DNA of 64,000 nucleotides from Cyclina sinensis. Its lineage: Eukaryota; Mollusca; Bivalvia; Venerida; Veneridae. The notes beneath the pieces are model-generated. The model was not told the origin of the DNA and did no database searches. It worked only from the letters and a program-made list of their open reading frames with translations. This document shows, piece by piece, positions 57,283 through 64,000 of the stretch (position 1 is its first letter; each line of letters opens with the position of its first letter). Position numbers and translations under genes: made by a program. The stretch spans positions 27,142,361 to 27,206,360 of the forward strand of contig JAAONU010000003.1 of assembly GCA_012932295.1 (NCBI GenBank). The letters are read 5' to 3'.

Positions 57283-60170
57283 GCAGCAACTGATCACAAA
57301 GAAAATCAATATTGTGATACATATCTTCATAAAATGCAACTTAACAATAACTAATCACCACTAAAACTCTAAATCTAAATCTACTTGAAAATTGTGCTGA
57401 ACTAGTAATGATTAAATGAAATATTAATGGATCTATTTAATCTCATAAAAGTGGGATCTTATTATGTTAAAGTCTAACAAGACTACACGAAGTGCACAGA
57501 CCCTTCACCTTTCTTCAGAATAAACCACTGAAATAATGTGATGGACCTCTTCAAAATGTAAATTGTACATGTGTATATATTTGGGATGTCAACTGACTAA
57601 CTGGTTAACCAGTTACTTATTCAACACACCAAGAATTGATTATAAAAATTAATATCCAATTACTTGAAACAAATAAGAACTGTACTGCAACCATCTATTC
57701 AGCTGCATTAAAAGTTACTTAAAAATACAACATAAACTGACAGCTACATGTCTACTCCTATTATCATTAGCACGACTGTATTGTACAAAAAAAGTTAATT
57801 TGGTTTATCTCCCTTTAAAACAAAGGCCTAAAATACCGCTGATTCAACACTCCTTTAAGCCAAAGGAATACACCGTTAAATCAAGCTGCAAGTCAGCATT
57901 TTGTCCAAAAAGTACATGACTTGTAAAATTCCTAACTAAAAGTCAATAGCATATTATAAAGTGATTATTTCAGTATAAAATAAAGAAGGATTTACTTTTG
58001 ATTTTTTTATATGTTGAATAAATTCTTATTTTTAGGTAGTAAAGATGCAGATATGCGGATAAATTCCAAAATTCCTCATCACATAGGTGGTTTTCTTCTT
58101 TGCATTAAACTTTATCATTTCTGGTTCAATTTCGTTAAGTAAGGTTATGATTTTGTAGACGAATGAATGCTCTATTGCATGATGTAATTTGTTTTCATCA
58201 TAATTAAATAGGTTTTGAGATATTTAAAATATTAAACAACGAGATTTTCCAGCTGCCACTAGATTTTGTGAGATTTCCACAAGTAGCCAATCTGTGGTAT
58301 TTTAGGTCTTTGCTATAAAATAAGCAATACACAATGTCGTCGGATAAAATTGTTTTTAATGTGTATAAATTTAATGAATTACTGGTTATAGAAAGTAACT
58401 CAATCAACATTATTACCTGACAATATTCATAAAATACATGTGATAGATACTTAGAAGACAAATATGTGTATCTGAACTATATTTTCAATTTTTTGTTATG
58501 AAACAAAGAAGTACATCTTGTAAAAATGAGTATTTTGTATATGCTTTGATTGACACCATTATCTGATATTATCTGTATGATTCTCAGCTCAAAATAAAAT
58601 CGCCTACATGTATACAAATCCACCTAAATCTGACCATACCTCAACATTCATGGATGCTACTAGATTTTTCTGACACTGATAACTAATTGCTACACTTCTA
58701 TTTGCCTATGTTGTATTATGCTGAAAATGCACAAAATATTCTAATTCTGCCATTGCTCTCCCTCTCAAACCATTGTGAAGCAAAATTAGTCATGTGAGAC
58801 TAGGATAATCTGGTAAAGATATATTCCTATATAAATTATGACAAAGTTGGGAATAACTGGAACACATAAGCTGAACTTACAGGAGACAGCAACTCTAGTT
58901 AATAAAGCCAGCAGATCATAGGAGCTCATATCAACTGTGCTGTAATATATTCACATGCAAACTAAAAGATATTACATTAGGATACGAAGATACAGGAACT
59001 CTTTAATTAGTTTTATGAATGTCCTGGCTTTTTGATGAATGATGGCCTAAAATCATTTTAGTGTAACAGGAGTTAGTATATACCAGGAAGGACTAGTTAC
59101 AGGACAATTTACTGACATTAAAGAGCTTACTTGTGTTTTCAAACTTGAAAGTGGCATATCTCTGGAGAAGCTACTGAAAAAAAAAGTGCTTTAGACATAT
59201 CTACATATTTTTTGTGATATGCTGCATATCTAAAATAAATAAAAAATACTTATAATAACTGTAAACAAGACAAAAAAACCATGAGACATAACAACAATGG
59301 AACTACTTTCACATAAAGTAGCTCTTGCTGTCCCCCAAATTGTGCAGCTACGAGTCCACAAGAAACACACAACAATCATCACATAAAATGGTACCTTAAA
59401 ATATTTGAAACAATAAAAAACAACATTTTAAACACATAAAACATTCCATAGAAAAAAAACACTCCTTAACACAGATATGTACTAAGTAATAATAAGGACA
59501 AATATCTAATTGTGTAAAAGAAAACACTTTAAGATAATTTCTCTGTTCATTATTTAACATACAAGGTCATCACTTTGATATCTAAATATAAAGTCTCCAA
59601 AATATTGTACAGTTTGACCATTTTTATTCAATACTATATTATTCAGAAAATTCCCTGATGTATCTAGGAATATCAAAACACCGACCAAAAGAAGGCCTAC
59701 AATGAAGGATGTTAACCAATTAGTAAAATGATGGAAGATTTTGTTGGTTTTCTTTAATTCAGATTTCTTCTAAAGCAAACTGGTTAGAATATTACTTAAA
59801 TTTGGAAACTTATACAAAATATCTTAAGAAATGCATTTAGTTTTCAATACCCAATTACTAGTATTATTATATTTTCTGATATGCAAAAATGTTTTTAAGC
59901 AAATTTCATTCACAAATATATTGTTTCTAGCACATTTATATGGAAACAAAGAGTGCCAATGATCTCTGTAATTCACAGAGAATACCTCAACCAAATAACA
60001 TATTACCAGATAAATAAGCAAAAACAAAAACCTGAATGGAAATAATTGTCATCTTAATAGTAACAAATCTATACCCTTTTATATAAAAACAAACTATACA
60101 AAACAATTTCCCAAGCGTGCCAATATAAACAGGTTCATTACATAAGTTTTCCATTTCTTGAATCACATTT
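57283..60170. other. AT-rich non-coding region, nothing recognised
   Basis: No coding frame with a domain and no obvious repeat unit. The short minus-strand frames are AT-rich and without features. Confidence 0.4.
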
Positions 60171-61095
60171 TGACCCTAAAATCTCAGTAACAAAAGCTAC
60201 TACAACTGTAACTGATGCTGAAACCTTTGTCTTACTGTAAATGGCTGCCAAGAACTTCCTTTCTGTAATATATTATGAAACCACTGCCTTACTGTAACTT
60301 TGCCATTAACCCTGCCTTACTGTAATATTATGAAGCCATTGTCTTACTGTAACTTTTCAATATAACCCCTGCCTTACTGTAATATATTATGAAACCACTG
60401 TTTTACTGTAATTTTGCCATATAACCTCTGCCTTACTTTAATATTTTATGAAACCACTGTCTAACTGTAACTATGCTATATAATCCCTGCCTTACTGTAA
60501 CATTTTATTAAACCACTGTCTTACTGTAACTTTGCCATATAATCCCTGCCTTACTGTAATATACATGTATAATGAAACCACTGTTTTACTGTAACTTTGC
60601 CATATAACCCCTGCCATACTGTAATATATTATGAAACCACTGTCGTACTGTAACTTTTCCATAAAACCCCTGCCTTACTGTAATATATTAAACCACTGTC
60701 TTACTGTAACTTTGCCAGATAATCCCAGCCTTACTGTAATATATTATGAAACCACTGTTTTACTTTAACTTTTCCTTACAACCCCTGTCTTACTGTAATA
60801 TATTATGAAGCCATTGTCTTACTGTAACTTTTCCATATAACCCCTGCTTACTGTAGTAGATTATGAAACCACTGTTTTACTGTACTTTTGCCATATAACC
60901 TCTGACTTACTTTAATATTTTATGAAACCACTGTCTTACTGTAACTTTTCCATAAAACCCCTGCCTTACTGTAATATATTATGAAACCACTGTCTTACTG
61001 TAACTTTGCAGATAATCGCAGCCTTACTGTAATATATTATGAAACTTCTGACTTACAATAAATTTGCTGTAAAACCAGTGCTTTACTGCAGTCAT
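60171..61095. repeat. 59 bp minisatellite, about 14 copies
   Basis: The unit consists of CCTTACTGTAATATATTATG, AAACCACTGTCTTACTGTAA and CTTTGCCATATAACCCCTG. It contains two related halves, each with CTTACTGTAA, so it arose from a ~30 bp duplication. Copies differ by substitutions and a few indels, and the array fades into unique sequence near 61090. Confidence 0.88.
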
Positions 61096-62298
61096 TTGAA
61101 GAAATGTAAATACTGAAGTAACCAGAGCCTGCAAACTACTGCAATGAACAGGATTATTATAAACTAAAATAAAATTAAACAATTTTAAGACAACTGCACT
61201 AAGACCTGCAGTATTTTTCTGGAAATTTAAGGACCATATTTTCCTACTTTCCCTATCCTTTATCTATTTACATGTACAGATAAAGATTTCTGCATGTTTC
61301 AAGTACAAAAGGACCCATAACTCAAGTGTTCATTAGTTATTTCCCAAAAAAATCAAACCAAGGAAGCAAGTGATTGGGAATGAATTTTTGGCTATTGCAA
61401 GTCCTGAAAACTATGGGGGACTTAAAATTTTAATGAGCAATTTCATGAAGACTTTTAAGAAAAGCCTTTTACATTGAATATCTAACTTCTGTCTAGTTCG
61501 TACATTAAAATAAAAGTATTCATATGCTTGTATTCACATGCATGTGCAAAAAAAAAATATATATATAAGAGTAACTAGATGTATAGCTGATAAGACTACA
61601 CACAAATTGCAAACATGTTTCTTCTGACAATGTCAAGCTTTAACTTTCTGTAATGAACAGAATCAGTTGAATAAAATGTTTCAGAGATTATGACTGTTTT
61701 TTTAATGTAAATGCTTGAATTGCACATTGCACATGACCTTTCCAACCACTGAAAACCCACTTACTACTTTCATGGATATATACATATAGCTGAAGACTGG
61801 ATGAGCTGAGAGACTGACAGTTCTGGTCAACTAGCTTCATAACACACTACAATTCTCAAGGTAAATACACACTGTAAAACCACTTAATTACAGTAAATTA
61901 CAGTAAATTTATGAAAAACAAATGGCTTCAGTAAACCAATACACAGCCATTACCTAAAATTGAAACAATGTAAGCAAAACAGCCACTTGAAAGGTCAAAC
62001 TAATTATTCACATTCACTGATAACACAAATAATATTTGGAATGTTTTAGCTTGAATGTTTAAGTATTTCTCTTTCATCTGTCAGAAACTGACAACTTTCA
62101 CTTTCCTACTATAGCTGACAGATCAATTATTCTTTGTTAAATCAGTCTTGTTTAAGATCTACATGGTACATTACATCAAAAGGGAAAAGAAACACCTTGC
62201 AACCTTTACTATTGAATTATGTTACGATGATAAAAATTTTACCAATGACCTGACCTAAAAAAATTATTAAATTGTCTTTAATAACTAGAAGATCCATT
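61096..62298. other. PTDSS2: Sequence downstream of the PTDSS2 stop, likely 3' UTR
   Basis: AT-rich with no exon. ATTAAA on the minus strand about 20 bases past the stop (62281-62276) is too close to be a convincing polyadenylation signal. The transcript end is unresolved. Confidence 0.35.
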
Positions 62299-62483
62299 TT
62301 AAGTCTTGAAACGATGATGAACTCCATTATTGTTGTTGTTGTTACTACGGAGATTGTACTTCTGGGAACCATCATCAATCTGACTGTATGTCCCATCAGA
62401 GAACCTTTGTTTAGGTTTTAAGGCAATGTCATTTTTCACATCACGTTTGATGTAGAACTTCCAGATAGTGTATCCTACCAGAC
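62299..62483 (-). CDS. PTDSS2: Phosphatidylserine synthase 2, last coding exon
   Basis: The exon begins after a minus-strand acceptor (ATTTATTACAG, AG at 62485-62484) and adds 60 residues to a split Gly codon. It has the end of a membrane segment (LVGYTIWKFYIKRD), then a polar cytoplasmic tail with an Asn run (62320-62345, from a GTT/AAC trinucleotide repeat) and a TAA at 62301-62299. The phase matches the exon at 63852-64000. The membrane part resembles the last transmembrane helix and WRFFLRD-like end of vertebrate PTDSS2. The tail is not conserved, as is usual for this family. Confidence 0.85.
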
Positions 62484-62975
62484 CTGTAATAAATACGTGT
62501 TCAATCATATAAAGATCAACATTACATTTTGTCTAACTCTATTCAGTTCTGGCTAGGCTAATAAGTAGAACTTCCACTATATAATGTTTGTAAATACCCA
62601 AATACCTGATTGTCGAATGTTTAGTTCTGTAGTTTCATTCAGACTTTGATCAGCTTTCAGAAATGCTTAACTATTTAACCTAACCCCCTTGGTTCTACAG
62701 AAACTTAATATATTTCAAACAGTAATATGAAGTTTCAAATTTTAAAGCTTTACAATTGTTTAAGATCAATTTGCTTACATGTGGCTATGATTAAGTGAGG
62801 TATATTTTATTGGGGATGTGCCTGGTTGGGGATGGGCCTGATTGGGGATGAACCAAATGTGTGCATATTTCTTTTATGAATAACATATCTCAAACAATAA
62901 TAAACCACACTTCACTAAGTTCAACAATAGTATAAAGGTTTTGGTGTAGGTTTAGGTAGCTGAAGCTTTGAACAG
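62484..62975. other. PTDSS2 last intron, unique part
   Basis: AT-rich intron sequence with a short GGGGATGTGCCTGGTTGGGG duplication near 62810-62850 (GATTGGGGATG repeats). No exon is seen. Confidence 0.4.
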
Positions 62976-63692
62976 GCTTTCTGAGCTTTCCCCCATCCTG
63001 AGCCTCACACATTCAAAAGGCTTTCTGAGCTTTATACAATAGGCTTCCTGAGCTTTACACATTCAAAAGGCTTCCTGAGCTTTACAAATTCAAAAAGGAT
63101 TTCTGAGCTTTATACAAAAGAGTTCCTGGTCTTCACACATTCAAAAGGCTTTCTGAGCTTTATATGTTAGGTTTTCTGAGCTTCACACATTCAAAAAGGC
63201 TTCCTGAGCTTTATACAATAGACTTCCTGAGCTTTACAAATACAAAAGGCTTCCTGAGCTTTACACATTCAAAAAGGATTTCTGAGCTTTATACAATAGA
63301 GTTCCTGAGCTTCACATATTCAAAAAGGCTTTCTGAGCTTTACCCAATCGGCTTCCTGAGCTTCACACATTCAAAAAGGCTTCCTGAGCTTTATACAATA
63401 TGCTTCCCGAGCTTTACACATACAAAAGGCTTTCTGAGCTTTAAACAACTGGCTTCCTGAGCTTCACACATTCAAAAGGCTTCCTGAGCTTTATACAATA
63501 GACTTCCTGAGTTTTACACATACAAAAGGCTCCCTAACCTTTACACATTCAAAAAGGATTTCTGAGCTTTATACAATAGAGTTCCTGAGCTTCACACATT
63601 CAAAAAGGCTCTCTGAGCCTTTCCCAATTGGCTTCCTGAGCTTCACACATTCAAAAGGCTTCCTGAGCTTAATACTTTAGGCTTCCTGAGCT
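62976..63692. repeat. 51 bp minisatellite in the last PTDSS2 intron, about 14 copies
   Basis: A unit of about 51 bp alternates TTCCTGAGCTTCACACATTC plus AAAAAGGC with TTCCTGAGCTTTATACAATA plus GGC or GAC. Being 17 codons long, it keeps a frame open at 63164-63460 with a periodic LSFTHSKR..ELYTI peptide, which is a repeat shadow and not an exon. Confidence 0.88.
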
Positions 63693-63851
63693 GCACATGG
63701 GTTAGGTGATGTCAGTAGTGTTTACATTTTTTTCTCATGCCATGATAATTCATGCTTAAGCTTACATTTTTTCTGAATCAGTAAAAAAATCTCATATATT
63801 AGATTATCAAATAAATCAATAATCTAATTATCTGAACTAGAAATTTTATAC

Positions 63852-64000
63852 CTATAAACCCGAGAATCCAGAAGTAAGCGATATGTTTTGGCAGTGGTTT
63901 AGTGATTGTTTCATAATCAAACTTGATTGTAACCAGCAGTTCTGTTATCGCAATAGCAATGATCATCCAAGACTGGCGACCAAACTTGTTAGGCTCTCTG
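63852..64000 (-). CDS. PTDSS2: Phosphatidylserine synthase 2, penultimate exon (continues past the window)
   Basis: Read on the minus strand, the exon encodes PNKFGRQSWMIIAIAITEL, LVTIKFDYETITKPLPKH and IAYFWILGFI before a donor GTATAA. The order of FG.Q.W, the TELL..K.D motif, a proline-containing loop and the final hydrophobic helix fits the C-terminal end of PTDSS2 and is closer to PTDSS2 than to PTDSS1. The enzyme exchanges serine for ethanolamine of phosphatidylethanolamine in the endoplasmic reticulum (mitochondria-associated membranes) and is multi-pass. The catalytic region lies upstream, outside the window. It is transcribed toward SNRPC (convergent pair). Confidence 0.85.

Noticed and set aside
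63164..63460. 98-residue open frame with LSFTHSKR repeats
   Set aside because: Product of the 51 bp minisatellite; it lies in a PTDSS2 intron on the opposite strand.

Overview
The window is animal nuclear DNA, AT-rich, and dominated by tandem and interspersed repeats, with genes split by introns. The repeat vocabulary (elements opening AACAAGAGGGCCATGATGG, tRNA-derived SINEs, CR1-like LINEs) and the invertebrate-type U1-C N-terminus (MPKYYC) suggest a mollusc, most likely a bivalve. That assignment is inference from pattern recognition, not from a database search.

Layout. About 0.07-19.1 kb is almost wholly repetitive: a short mobile element, a ~430-460 bp tandem block, an ~8 kb satellite with a ~475 bp monomer, a ~3.7 kb satellite with a ~150 bp monomer, an 84 bp minisatellite, a 39 bp minisatellite, and a nearly G-free CCACCACCAATA-type array ending in poly-T and TAC repeats. 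A minus-strand terminal exon (19137-19603) may join, in matching phase, to a first exon with a TATA box at 36234-36342. The ~16.6 kb between them is packed with elements that share one plan: a 5' AACAAG and hairpin, subterminal inverted repeats, tandem ~160 bp units, a GACGGACGG microsatellite and a 3' hairpin ending CTAAAA. This plan resembles non-autonomous Helentrons (HINEs).

From 37.9 to 39.5 kb there is a phase-consistent small three-exon gene model on the plus strand and, just after it, the C-terminal part of a MULE-family transposase. A decayed CR1/Jockey-type LINE lies at 40.3-42.8 kb on the minus strand.

The best-supported complete gene is SNRPC (U1 snRNP protein C) on the plus strand at 43409-50225: five exons, 149 residues, with an 8-nt first coding exon. 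Its first intron holds a tRNA-derived SINE, a 967 bp hAT-type element with a perfect 8 bp target-site duplication, a 643 bp long-inverted-repeat MITE with an 8 bp duplication, and a 5'-truncated copy of the LINE. Its third intron holds a TTAA-flanked MITE.

Convergent with it, the last two coding exons of a phosphatidylserine synthase 2 gene (PTDSS2) lie on the minus strand at 62299-62483 and 63852-64000; that gene continues beyond the window. The 52.8-62.3 kb interval has no recognisable coding exon and may include its 3' UTR. It also carries 20 bp and 59 bp minisatellites, and a 51 bp minisatellite sits in the last PTDSS2 intron.
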